This document shows positions 34,060 to 44,540 of a DNA stretch of 64,000 nucleotides, piece after piece. The stretch is taken from assembly GCF_041146795.1 (NCBI RefSeq), contig NC_135177.1, positions 21,374,560 through 21,438,559 of the forward strand. The letters run 5' to 3'. Each line of letters opens with the position of its first letter. Positions within the stretch are counted from its first letter, which is position 1. The position numbers and the translations under genes were made by a program. Origin of the DNA: Maylandia zebra (Eukaryota; Chordata; Actinopteri; Cichliformes; Cichlidae). The notes beneath the pieces were generated by a model. The model made no database searches and was not told the DNA's origin. It saw only the letters and a list, made by a program, of their open reading frames with translations.

Positions 34060-36765
34060 TTAAGTTGGCTCATTTTTGCCTATGAGGTCTAAAACTTCTG
34101 CTTACATTTCAACATGAATGTACTACTACTTTCTACTTAGTACCCGAGTAATCCAGCAGAACAGCTCCAAGATGGTGGTGGTGTAAAGGCAGCCCTCTCT
34201 ATGATATAGAGGAAATATATTTCATTTGAGGGTCAAATATTACAAGCTCCATTTAAAACAAACAGCACTATCAAAATACCAGGAAAAACGTAATTGCCTT
34301 TAAAAAAAAACAATGTGTGCAGACCAGCTTTAATTGTGGACAAATTGAAATTCAAACTTCAGTCAGGTATAAATATACCCAAACGGTATATTTATTTTTT
34401 TTCTTTCCACCAAAGTAAATATGATTCAATAGATTTTTGTAATTCCACGAAAAATCACCTTGCCCGGTGGGCCGATGGCCAGTCCAGCTATGGTCATTAC
34501 GAGGGAAATTTCTTTTGCAGTTTGTCTGAAAAGATGGACTTGCGCTTCGGGATCCTTTAAACATCATCAGGCGCGTTGCTACGCGCTGTCTGTCCTGTCT
34601 GTGAGCTCACAAAGCAGCAGTACGGGGATGAATGACGTCACACACATGGATCCTCTGTCGGAATATAGTAAAACCGAGGACGGTTGGTTAGTTGGCTTAG
34701 TCCTCCTTTGATCGAATCAAAGGATCAAAGGATCGAAGAGAGCTGACGTCATGGCTGACGTCACGGTCGCTGCCAGAAAAATCTATAAATAGACCCCAGT
34801 TTCTTTAACTCGGCATTTCAAGAAACACCTTGTTGTTTTCGCAAGCCAGGAATCCTTGGGAAAGAGAACAGTTTAACACTGAAATTATTCAGTTAGCGGT
34901 TTTGTTTTGTTTTTTGCGAAACTTTTATAGAAATGTCACAGGAACCGTCCAGCAATTCAGTGTCTCACAGAGAAACGAGAGAGGAAGGACCGTCCAACTC
35001 AGGGGAGAGAGGAATAGTCCAGGGCATGGAGCCCAAAAAGAAAATTCGCATAAGCGAGATAGAGGGGGTGCCCGTAAAGATAACACTGCAGATTGGAGCA
35101 CTTGAGCAAAATGTGCATGAACTTGAGGAAACGCAAGAGTTTCTCCTTGAACAGAACAACACCATTGTTGTTCAGCTGTCCAAGGCTGAAAGCGAGAGAA
35201 ATGAACTAAAGAAACGGAATGCAGATCTCGAGAAAGCTTTGAAAACTATTCAGTGTCAAGTGGAAGAATTACAGTTTTCAAAAACCAAAAATGCTGCTGA
35301 ACCTGAGGGACTTGAGACTCCTGTTGCTCAACCACCTCAGGATGAGGTTCAGGGTACTGGTATGTGGCATCGTGGTGCCAAATGCCTACTTAAAGTAGGT
35401 TTAGGTCTTGCCACAGCGGCCCTTATTGTTCCTGCAGCTTTCTGGGTCTTCTCAAAGATGTCCACCTGACGTGAATGACCCAGCTGCTCCCTGTGGCATT
35501 GTGTTTATAACTGATGCGCACCTGCGGACCACTTATGTGCATCCCTGTTTATAATCTTGTGAAAGACGCACGACAGACCTGACCATATACTCGTGTTTTT
35601 CATCATCTACTTTTATTACTACAGGTTTACCACTACAGATGGCTGCAGCTTTGCAGCTCACAGTAACAACAACAACACAGCAGGACCTAGTTCAGCCTTT
35701 AAACCAGCAAGGCATGATTGCAGATTGGCGCTCAGGTGCGTCCACCTCCCCTGCTTTCCAACCACGGTCCACCAACTACACCAACCTCCGATAACTATGC
35801 AGTGCTCTCCTTTAAGTTTTATTTTGCCCCTCACCCCCCAACCAGTCGCGGCAGATGACTGCCCCTTCTTGAACCTGGTTCTGCCTCAGGTTTCTTCCTG
35901 TGAAAGGGAGTTTTTCCTGGCCACCGTTGCCCAGTGCTTGTTCATAGGGGATCATTTGATTGTTGGGGTTTATTCTTTAAAATGTCATTTTATTTAAATT
36001 ATTTCAGGTGAGGGGTTCACTTGATAGGGAGCACAAAAAGCTGCAAATAAAAAAAAAAAAAAAAGGTGTATTTAGCTGCAAATCAAAAATAAAAAAAAAC
36101 AAATATTAAATTTCCCTACTGCTTCGTTTATTTACTTAAAAGAACAGCTTTAAATTTTGTGTGATAGTGTCATGGCCCTTGGTCAAGTGATCCAGGGTTT
36201 ATCTTTTGGACTGTGTGAATCTGGTTTAATTTGTGTCCTTTGATTTAATAGTATTCATGGTTCTGTTTCTCATCTCCCATGTGTCCATGTTGCTTTTGTA
36301 TGTCGTGTCTCTTTAGCCGCCGCAGCAGTGGGCGGGCACATCCACATCATCCACGTCGCCGCCAACATACGTTGTATGTTTAGACCATTTATATCATTTG
36401 ACATCCACAGGACATAGAGGTTCGAAAGACACTGAGTCATGCAATACCTTTAATGAGAATACTGTCAGTGAACACTGATGAGCTTCTGCTTCTTTAATGA
36501 GCCATAATTCTCATTAAAGAAGCAGGTTGGCTCATAAAGTGCTCTGTAGTTATCTAATGCAACTGCCATTTGTTTCAGGACATAACCACAATCTGTAATC
36601 AACACAGGGTTTATTGAACTGTCGGCTGTGCAGACAACATGGCACGCATGAAAAATGGGTAAGGACATTTTGTGAACACTCATAGTTGATGTCTTAATTA
36701 TGGGAATAGCTACTATGTAATTGATGCTTCCTATTCTATCAGATAAGGTGCACCTTGTGTGGAAG
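34060..36765 (+). repeat. Array unit 7 (type B)
   Basis: TATA 34784, gene 34933-35469, minus ORF 36465-36779. B-type markers are present. It is the last full unit; 305 bp of an eighth follow before the rpp38 flank. Confidence 0.95.
34933..35469 (+). CDS. 178-residue coiled-coil, tail-anchored-type protein, copy 7 (QC variant)
   Basis: Gln-Cys at 107-108 as in copy 5; otherwise identical to copy 1. It is the array member next to rpp38 copy A. Confidence 0.8.
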   Translation: MSQEPSSNSVSHRETREEGPSNSGERGIVQGMEPKKKIRISEIEGVPVKITLQIGALEQNVHELEETQEFLLEQNNTIVVQLSKAESERNELKKRNADLEKALKTIQCQVEELQFSKTKNAAEPEGLETPVAQPPQDEVQGTGMWHRGAKCLLKVGLGLATAALIVPAAFWVFSKMST

Positions 36766-37194
36766 TTAAGTTGGCTCATTTTTGCCTATGAGGTCTAAAA
36801 CTTCTGCTTACATTTCAACATGAATGTACTACTACTTTCTACTTAGTACCCGAGTAATCCAGCAGAACAGCTCCAAGATGGTGGTGGTGTAAAGGCAGCC
36901 CTCTCTATGATATAGAGGAAATATATTTCATTTGAGGGTCAAATATTACAAGCTCCATTTAAAACAAACAGCACTATCAAAATACCAGGAAAAACGTAAT
37001 TGCCTTTATAAAAAACAATGTGTGCAGACCAGCTTTAATTGTGGACAAATTGAAATTCAAACTTCAGTCAGACCATATTCAATTGTATAAATATGCATGA
37101 AACCAAATGCAATGCTACTAATCTGCTGAAACAATGAATGCAAACCTGAAGGTCTGAGGGTTCCCCAGATAAAAAATAAAGTTTCTCTTTCACT

Positions 37195-37989
37195 TTACAG
37201 CTTTTTCTTCGGCTTCCCTCTCTTTTTCTTTGCAGGGTTAGCAACGATTCTCTTCACCTGGAGCGGCTGCAGAGTGCAGGAGGGAGACTCTGACACCTCC
37301 TCAGATTCACTTTCCAGTTTCCTTTTTTGTCCCCTTCTTTCACCACCTTCCTCCTCCTCCATGGCAACAGGTTCTTCAGGCTTAGCACCTTGCAGCCATG
37401 CCATGTCCAATGTAGGCACTCTGGGCTTAATGGCATCGACAGTGTCGGTAAACACCCCATCATCACTGGAGGAGCACCGTCTGAACCCGAGGGCGAGCAC
37501 GCTTTTCAGCCCCAGCGGCTCCGACACACTCTGGCTCAGGCGAGGCACCTGGCAGGCCGGCACTCCTCTGGTGGTGCTCAGAGCGATCAGGTGATTAGTC
37601 GTGTGTTTCGGTTTGACAGACTTGCACACGAGCAGCAGTCTGAGTTCGTTTCTCTCCAGAGCCTTGGTCACCTCGTTGATGCCGATGGCCAGCTGCTGTC
37701 TGGCTGCCACATCTGTCCAGCCGTTTTTGGAGGAATCGCTCACCTGGGGAACAGGTTGTGGTGCGACATCAGGTTTTTTGCCTTTCTTTTTCCTCCATGG
37801 GCGAAACACTTTCACTTCTTTTTTCTCCAGACCCATTGAGATCAACTTATCCTTCAGAGTTTTCAGGATGAAGTGCATGTCCTCTTGGGGGAGCGGGCTC
37901 CATTTTGAGGCAAAGGGTGAGGTGAAGGAGGTCTTGGCTGGAGTCTGCTTTTTGATTTCCTTTTTAGTCGGCTTTCCGGGAGCTGCCAT
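37195..37989 (-). CDS. rpp38: rpp38 copy A, ribonuclease P/MRP protein subunit p38
   Basis: RPP38 is an L7Ae-family kink-turn RNA-binding subunit of RNase P and RNase MRP, acting in tRNA and rRNA processing in the nucleus and nucleolus. One coding exon gives 264 residues (human about 283). Family signatures are EDMHFILKTLKDKL, QLAIGINEVTKALERNEL, LLLVCKSVKPKH, RGVPACQVPRLS, GLKSVLALGF and IKPRVPTL, followed by an acidic then Lys-rich tail (KKKRGKPKKKL). I chose MAAPGKPTKK (37989) as start; an in-frame ATG 15 bp upstream is also possible. A 5' UTR intron fits 38018-38762 (TTGTTACAG acceptor, CTACAG/GTAACG donor), with the upstream exon at 38763 and above. It differs from copy B at three residues (RQQ/RRQ, HTT/HMT, KRG/KKG) and looks functional. 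Confidence 0.93.
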   Translation of the reverse strand: MAAPGKPTKKEIKKQTPAKTSFTSPFASKWSPLPQEDMHFILKTLKDKLISMGLEKKEVKVFRPWRKKKGKKPDVAPQPVPQVSDSSKNGWTDVAARQQLAIGINEVTKALERNELRLLLVCKSVKPKHTTNHLIALSTTRGVPACQVPRLSQSVSEPLGLKSVLALGFRRCSSSDDGVFTDTVDAIKPRVPTLDMAWLQGAKPEEPVAMEEEEGGERRGQKRKLESESEEVSESPSCTLQPLQVKRIVANPAKKKRGKPKKKL

Positions 37990-38065
37990 GACTGTTTGGA
38001 GCATAAAACAACCGACACTGTAACAAAAGAGAGAAAAACTGCTTTAGAGTCTGGCAACCAATCAC

Positions 38066-38355
38066 TGGATACTTTATTAAGTACACCCGTTCACCTGACT
38101 GGTAATGAAGGCAATCAGATGAGTTCCCTGTACTTAACCTCCACAATCACCAGATCTCAATCAGAGAGAGCACCTTTATGATCTGGTGGAACAGGAGAGT
38201 CACATCATGTATGTGCAGCCACAAATGTAATGCTGTCATGTCAACATGGGTCACATGTTGATCCCCCAAGAATCTTTCATGAAGAAATAAAGCAGTTCTT
38301 AAGGCAAATGGGGGTCCAACCCAGCACAAGGAAGATGTATGAACTGGCCAGTAAA
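38066..38355. mobile_element. Tc1-like transposon remnant in the rpp38 copy A 5' UTR intron
   Basis: It begins with ATACTTTATTAAGTACACCC and ends near AACTGGCCAGT. It contains CTCCACAATCACCAGATCTCA, TGGTGGAACAGGAG and GTCCAACCCAGCACAAGG, all degraded matches to the same fish Tc1-like family as the fossil upstream of nmt2. There is no intact frame. The copy B equivalent is at 61032-61321, so insertion preceded the duplication. Confidence 0.65.
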
Positions 38356-39205
38356 TGTAAATAATTATTGATGTTAAATTAAAGCACAGAAATGCCAAAG
38401 ATGAGTTAACCAGCTTACTCACATATAAAAAACGCATACCGAAATCTTTTTTATTTTCTTGTTTGTTTAAAAGGTAAAAAAGTAAAAGCAGTAAAGAGTA
38501 AACACGACTAAGAGGAATAAAGTAAATTTTAAGATGAGTGAATAAAATAGAAAAAACAAGAGCACATTTGTTAATTTTTTTTTTATCCATAAGTCAGACT
38601 AAACAAACAAACAACGCCATTATACACTAATACGGTTAGTAACGTTTTTATTTCGCATTTCTTTAACGCACATGGAAATGTCGTTAAATTTCGGATCTTC
38701 TTCGGCTCTAATAAAAAATTTTCGCTTCTGCGAGTGTTAAAAACAAACACAGCCGCCGTTACCTGTAGTTAAAGCAGGTAACGCATTTCTCCTCGTCTTC
38801 TTTACAGCTTCAGCACAGCTGCATGAGAGACACACAGGGCGCTGCCATTTTGTTTCAATTTAAATAACTTTATTTAAAAAGCCCCACAGCGCCGAACAGC
38901 GGCGAAAGGGCGACACGACAGTCAAATCATCAAAGAGTCAGCGAAGGCAGTGAAGGTGGAGTTTAAGAGGCGGCGAACACTGTTATCTGACACTGTAGTG
39001 TCTGATGTAGGGAAACGTGCATGAAGTCTCCTTCATGAATCCGCTGGAGTAAAAGTGCACGAGCACAGGAAATAGAAAGTAGGCTTTTCTAAACCAATTA
39101 ATCAATTGGTTTAAATGCACTCAAAAGTGATTTTTTACACCAAGCAATAATATGAATAAAATGAAACATATAAAATAAAAAGGTTTATTTATTCAAATAC
39201 TTCAT
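38356..39205 (-). promoter_or_regulatory. rpp38 copy A intron remainder, 5' UTR exon and upstream region
   Basis: AT-rich intron sequence is followed from 38763 upwards by the presumed non-coding first exon and a GC-richer promoter area (GGGCGCTGCCATTTTG near 38838, GGCGAAAGGGCGACACG near 38900). No TATA box is obvious on the minus strand. Homologous to 61322-62166, with small indels. Confidence 0.45.
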
Positions 39206-39283
39206 TAAAAGGTTAAAAAGGTATTTAGGTCTTTGCGCATATTAAAAATGGTTCCTGTGGTCTATAATTATCAGATCCTTTGA
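39206..39283 (+). pseudogene. Fragment of acbd7 intron 1, fused to an array-unit promoter
   Basis: GTATTTAGGTCTTTGCGCAT and the following bases to TATAATTATCAG repeat 63110-63202, which lies in acbd7 intron 1. Exon 1 and its promoter are gone here. At TCCTTTGA (39276-39283), present in both the intron (63195-63202) and the array promoter (18422-18429), the sequence switches to array-unit sequence. Confidence 0.85.
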
Positions 39284-39457
39284 TCGAATCAAAGGATCGA
39301 AGAGAGCTGACGTCACGGCTGACGTCACGGTCGCTGCCAGAAAAATCCTTAAATAGACCCGTTTCTTTAACTCAGCATTTCAAGAAACACCTAGTTGTTT
39401 TCGTAAGCCAGGAATCCTTGGGAAAGAGAACAGTTTAACATTGAAATTATTCAGTTA
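39276..39457 (+). promoter_or_regulatory. Degenerate promoter of the eighth gene copy
   Basis: It keeps two TGACGTCA sites and the CCTTTGATC/ATCAAAGG inverted repeat but starts only at the duplication breakpoint. The upstream CRE and one TCF/LEF-type repeat are therefore missing. The TATA box reads CCTTAAATAG instead of CTATAAATAG. Probably weak or dead. It is cut from its gene by the LINE insertion. Confidence 0.7.
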
Positions 39458-41786
39458 TTGGCTCAATATATAAGACAAAATAAAGAAGTAGAAGGTATTA
39501 ATATCCATGAAAAGGAGCATGAATTAGAATAGAATAGAATTCAACTTTATTGTCATTGCACATGCACAGGTACAGGGCAACGAAATGCAGTTTGCATCCA
39601 TCCAGAAGTGCTTTAGTGATATAGATATATTACAATATATATTAGCAATAATATAGATATGTGAGTATATTACAGAAATGGGTCTATTATGGTATGTTAT
39701 AATGTACACGGTATGAAGTATGTTGTGAATATTCTATAACTATAAGTATGTACAGGCTGTAGTGAGTACAAGCTATGTACAGGATATGAACAGGATATAA
39801 ATATGAAAAACTATACAGAATATGAAATAAATAACTTTACAGAATCTGGGATATACAGCTATACAGAAATGGGAACTATGCAAGTTGTAAACAGTTGTAG
39901 GATTAAAAATTATCGAATGTACAGAATGATTATTTACACAGAGCTATACAGTAGTGCAGTTAAGAAATTAGCCTGCTATGCAGATGATATTTTAATATTT
40001 TTGGGTCAACCATCAAATTCTTTACCTAAATTAATGCAATCATTTGAATACTTTAGTCGACTATCTGGATAGAGGGTTAATATGAGTAAAACACAATTGC
40101 TTAAGTACAATTATATTCCATCAGAAGAAATTAAAAATAAGTATCAATTAGCATGGCAAACAGAGTACTTTAAATATCTAGGAGTCATAATACCTAAGGA
40201 TCTTACAGAACTATTAGAACGAAATTATTTACCAATACAGAAAAAAATTAAGAAAGATATAGCGAGATGGAATTTAATTCCATATTTAAGTTTATATTCG
40301 AGAATAGACTCAATTAAAATTAATATTCTTCTTAAATTATTATATTTATTTCAAACACTACCAATAGAAATTAACCAGAAACAGTTTAATGAATGGGACA
40401 AAATTTTGTCAAGATACATACGGCAAGGAAAAAGGCCCCGAATTAGATTTAAAACCCTACAACTTAACAAAGGAAAAGGGGGGTGGGGCTTACCTTCTCT
40501 TAGGGAATATTATTGGGCAGCACAATTAAGGCCTATGATATGCTGATGTAATCCTTCATACGATGCTCAATGGAAAGCCATTGAGGAGGTTCTGACTTCC
40601 ATCCCCATACAAGCTATTATAGCAGACAGAAGCTTGCAAAATTTAATAAAAACTATTGAAAATCCATGGATCAAGTTGACTTTTAAAATTTGGGAAACAG
40701 TAATAAAAGAATATAAACTAGAAGAGGATATAGCAGTTCTTAAGTGGTGTGCATATGACACACATTTTGCTCCAAATAAATTGGACACCAGATTCAAAGA
40801 TTGGACATATAAAGGATTAACAGCTTTATGTATGGTAATGGAGGAAGGGAGACTAATTAGTTTTGATAAAATGAAAGATAAATATTCATTAGAAACACAG
40901 GATTTTTATAGATATCTACAGATGAGGCATTTTGTCAATAAAACGATAAAAGCTAAGGCTGAATTGAGTAAACAGCTGCTAGACGTATTTAAAAGGGCAT
41001 ATAGTTCAAATAAAAATAGAGGTATTTTAGGTGACCTCTATAAAGGATTAACAAATATGAAATTACACTCAACCTTGTATATCAAAACAAAATGGGAAAT
41101 TGAGGGAGGAATAGAGATAAAAGGAGGATGAGTGGACAACAATATGGGCATATCAATGGAAACGTAGCAGCTCACAGAGCTGGAGGGAATTTGGGTGGAA
41201 ATGCCTGATAAGATATTTTATTACACCTCACCAAAAATCTCACTATGAAGGTAACCCTCCCACTTGCTGGAGAAATTGTGGAAATACAAATGCTAATCAC
41301 TATCACATTTTCTGGGACTGTCATGTTATTAAAACTTAGTGGAAGGGAATACATGCAGCAATACAAGAGACATTTGGAAGATGTTTACCTTTGGAAAGTA
41401 AAAGTCTATTATTTGGACTTATTCCAGAAGGATGGACAAAGAACGATAAATACTTGTTTAATATTTTACTGGCAGCAGGAAAAAAGCCATCACAGAAAAA
41501 AAAAGAAAAAAGATTTTGACTTTGTTAACTACTAGAAGACTAGAGGAAATATTAGTTACATTAATGGAAACAAAAACACTCCCTATATTTATTTATCTTT
41601 CCTTTTTCCTTATGTATTTTTTATTTATGTTGTTTTGCTTCTTTTTCTTTGCTTCTTCTTTCGTTCTTATTGTATGGATATTTTAGTTGTTTAAATATAG
41701 AAAAAAAGAAAAAATATATGTACTGAAAGATAGCTGAAGTTGATGGTATTGTATAGTGATTCTAAAATGTCAATAAAAAAAAGAAA
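39458..41786 (+). mobile_element. 5'-truncated L1-like LINE inserted in the eighth gene's 5' UTR
   Basis: The insert is flanked by a perfect 15-bp target duplication, GAAATTATTCAGTTA (39443-39457 and 41787-41801), and ends in an A-rich tail (CAATAAAAAAAAGAAA). It encodes the last part of an L1-type ORF2: AQYIRQNKEVEG, then the catalytic YADD box (CYADDILIF, near 39975), WQTEYFKYLGVII, GWGLPSLREYYWAAQ, and a C-terminal Cys/His knuckle seen in another frame near 41270-41330. In-frame stops and frameshifts make it dead: the TAG at about 40070 sits within the RT domain. Confidence 0.88.
39528..39965. mobile_element. Dispersed element nested inside the LINE
   Basis: It interrupts the reverse transcriptase frame exactly before the YADD box and is bounded by the 6-bp repeat AATTAG (39522-39527 and 39966-39971). 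It starts with AGAATAGAATTCAACTTTAT and CATTGCACATGCACAGG, a fish repeat with ends I know from other teleost sequences. It continues with tandem-like TATACAG/TATGA motifs. Class is uncertain. Confidence 0.6.
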
Positions 41787-41833
41787 GAAATTATTCAGTT
41801 AGCGGTTTTGTTTTGTGCGAAACTTTTATAGAA

Positions 41834-42367
41834 ATGTCACAGGAACCGTCCAGCAATTCAGTGTCTCACAGAGAAACGAGAGAGGAAGGACCGCCCAACT
41901 CAGGGGAGAGAGGAATAGTCCAGGGCATGGAGCCCAAAAAGAAAATTCGCATAAGCGAGATAGAGGGGGTGCCCTTAAAGATAACACTGCAGATTGGAGC
42001 ACTTGAGCAAAATGTGCATGAACTTGAGGAAACGCAAGAGTTTCTCCTTGAACAGAACAACACCATTGTTGTTCAGCTGTCCAAGGCTGAAAGCGAGAGA
42101 AATGAACTAAAGAAACGGAATGCAGATCTCGAGAAAGCTTTGAAAACTATTCAGTGTCAAGTGGAAGAATTACAGTTTTCAAAAACCAAAAATGCTGCTG
42201 AACCTGAGGGACTTGAGACTCCTGTTGCTCAACCACCTCAGGACGAGGTGAACCTTACCATTTTCTTAAAGCCAGAAATCAACTTTTTTCGGAGCAACTT
42301 ACCACGAAACCCAAAAACTGTAAATCAAAGCAAATTGCTGATTCTGTTTTCCACAAGTTGCATTTGA
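41834..42367 (+). pseudogene. Eighth copy of the 178-residue gene, separated from its promoter and lacking the anchor
   Basis: The first 139 residues follow the family (Gln-Cys at 107-108, with S21P and V48L changes). At 42249 homology to the array stops, and the frame runs on for 38 unrelated residues (NLTIFLKPEINFF...) to TGA. The membrane segment and tail are absent, so a product of 177 residues would be soluble. The LINE separates it from a degenerate promoter. About 2 kb that should follow (rest of this unit and the start of the next) is missing. A dead copy is likeliest; a soluble competitor form is possible but unsupported. Confidence 0.7.
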
Positions 42368-44044
42368 GTTGAACATGTTGTCAAATAGGTTAGACTTTGG
42401 TTAAGAGCTTTGTTTTGAAGCTTCTTATCCTCTGGGAACAGGTAGATGTCAACTCCATAAAAATGTGTTGCACAGCTTTAAATGTGTACTTGAGTTCTTT
42501 GGGAAAATCCATGTTGAGCCCATAAAGTAGGCCAAACAGGTAGGCAAAGGCAGTGGGAAGGTCTGGCAGATCATCAAGAATAATGTCCTCTTCCAAAACA
42601 ATGGCAGTGTTGACCACTGTGGACTGCGAGTTGGGTCCCACGTAGTCCTCCAGAACAGTGAGGATGCCCACCGTAACACCTCGGGTTGCCCTCTCAACTG
42701 GATCTGTATCCTATGCAAAAAAAACAAAAACAAAACAAAAAAAAACCCCCAGTACATATAAGTCTCTGAAAACCAAATCCGAAGATTGAGTAGATCTGCA
42801 TGCTCACCAGACATGTTAAGAAGAGTTTGGTCTCGTCGTCGCGAACAAATATCGGTAACCCTTCCAAACTGATGGTTCATCAATGCTCGACTATGTTTGA
42901 GACCTAAAACAAGGAAATCAAATAAGACTCAGTCTCATTTATAAACCTACCATTTTGTTTTTAAAACACATTAAGTTTTGTTGCTAAAAATACAGTCTTA
43001 AGAAATAAGATGTTGAAATTAGTTATTGCAGATAATTGCTCATGGTTTTGTCAGTTGTTTTTTTAAAGTAATTTTGATGTGCAAGAAATGTAGCACACTT
43101 ATTACAACATGTATAACAAAAAGTGCCATGACCTGCCATCTGCCAAACACACAGCGCTGCTTGTTAGCTTATAATCCCATTCAGGACACTTTCTGAAAAC
43201 TATTGAATATTTACTAAATTGATGTAAAAATTGTTAAAATATCTTTCTTTACAGTGGGAACTTCAGGTTCCTCATAAACCAGACACCAATACATTTTTAT
43301 ATATATTACCTGTTCATCAAACTTCCGCAACAGGGAATCCATGTCATTGCAGAAAGCAGCTTTTTTAATTCGATACAGCTTAATCAGCCGAAGTGAGTAA
43401 GTGTCGAGGGCAGTCATGAAGGTCCCCATGAGATCCTTGGTAATGCGTGAGAATTCCGCACAAATCTACAAAGCAACAAAAAATAAAAAAAATATTAAAA
43501 AAAAAATAAATTAAAAAAAAAAATAGAAAACTTTTAAAGGTACATTATATAAAAATGACATTGTTTTCAAATTTGGTTAAAACAGCTTAATTTCAAAACA
43601 TTTAGTTAGTCTCGGCTGATCTATTTGTCAGGTCTTGATTGGATTTTTTTTTTCCCCCTTTTAGTGGTAGTGGTGGTACAAATTATAACTGACGCATTTA
43701 AAAAAAAAAAAAAAAAAAAAATCTGATCGGCAGATTTTACATTAAGTATATAGAATACCTAATCAAATGCTGATTAGACAAAATAATGGTTTCAACTGTT
43801 ACAGGATGCATTGAAGAAAAGAAATAAATCAGTAAATTGTATTTTAAATTCATTGCAAAAATTTCATTAATTTTGTAGTTATGTAAGAATGAAGTAAGAA
43901 TAACATCCTGTGGTCAAATTTGGATACTTTCATAACACGCAAGTGACTTTCTCAATCCTGTTCTGTGAGTTTCATGGCTGTTGCCTGCTAAGGGTCAGCA
44001 CCAAAAGATTCTAGATGCCCAGTGAAGACAAGTCATTGCAAAAA

Positions 44045-44350
44045 CTGTGGTTCAGGGGGTTGGGAAGCTCATCTATAACCAGAAGGATGCTGGTTCTGTC
44101 CCCCAGCTCTCTCTGTCCTGGTCGTTGTATCCTTGGGCAAGACCCTTTACGCTACCACCTACTGGTGTTGGCCAGAGGGGCCAATGTGCGATATGGCAGC
44201 GTCGCTTCTGTCAGTCTACCCCAGGGCAGCTGTGGCTATAACTGTGGTTTCCCTGCACCGATGTGTGAATGTGAGAGTGAGTAAGTAGTGGAATTGTAAA
44301 GCGCTTTGGGTGCCCAGCAAAGAGCGAAATAAATGCAATCCATTATTATA
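44045..44350 (+). mobile_element. tRNA-derived-type SINE
   Basis: The head resembles a tRNA gene: a GGGAAGCTC-like A box, then AACCAGAAGGATGCTGGTTC with a B-box-like GGTTCTGTCCC. The body includes TTGGGCAAGACCCTTTACGC and the tail TTGTAAAGCGCTTTGGGTG, ending in AAATGCAATCCATTATTAT. This matches the general form of fish V-SINE/HE1-like families, identified from memory. Confidence 0.7.
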
Positions 44351-44540
44351 CACGGTAAGTTGACAAGTAAATAGATTTCACTTCAATCGAGTTGTTGGTA
44401 ATACCAAAATTAGCTTCATATTTTTAGAGCCAACTATTTTTTTTATATTTTACCATTAGCATTGTTAGCTCAACGGTAGCCTTCAACCTTTTCTACAAGA
44501 TATTGGAGTGATACAAACAGATATTTCTCAAGGGCACAAG

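Larger units (their letters stand above)
17779..37071 (+). repeat. Tandem array: seven 2.7-kb units plus a partial unit
   Basis: Seven direct units start at 17779, 20495, 23210, 25920, 28636, 31342 and 34060. An eighth partial unit runs from 36766 to 37071, where the sequence passes into the 3' flank of rpp38. Unit lengths are 2716, 2715, 2710, 2716, 2706, 2718 and 2706 bp. By eye the units differ by only a handful of substitutions and small indels, so the array is young or kept uniform by gene conversion. Every unit has the same order: AT-rich leader, promoter, 178-codon ORF, dispersed repeat, minus-strand ORF. The first unit and the final partial unit share 'CTTTATAAAAAAC' where inner units have 'CTTTAAAAAAAAC', so the two edges are related to each other. 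Confidence 0.97.
34704..39283. repeat. Segmental duplication, copy A (unit + rpp38 + acbd7 scrap)
   Basis: This stretch matches 57481-63202: part of an array unit, the partial unit, rpp38 with its 3' flank and 5' intron, and the end of the acbd7 upstream and intron 1 sequence. Relative to copy B it lacks about 170 bp of rpp38 3' flank (59972-60142 in B), about 943 bp (62167-63109 in B, including acbd7 exon 1) and 16 bp near 39274. Copy B, beside the intact acbd7, is therefore probably the ancestral arrangement. Confidence 0.85.

Noticed and set aside
17779-37071. CRISPR-like or viral concatemer explanation for the array
   Set aside because: Units are 2.7 kb with eukaryotic promoter elements, spliced vertebrate genes flank them, there are no short repeat-spacer structures, and no viral replication or capsid genes are seen.
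37274-38023. Plus-strand frames of 106, 170 and 140 codons opposite rpp38
   Set aside because: They are shadows of the rpp38 coding strand; the minus-strand protein has clear RPP38 signatures.
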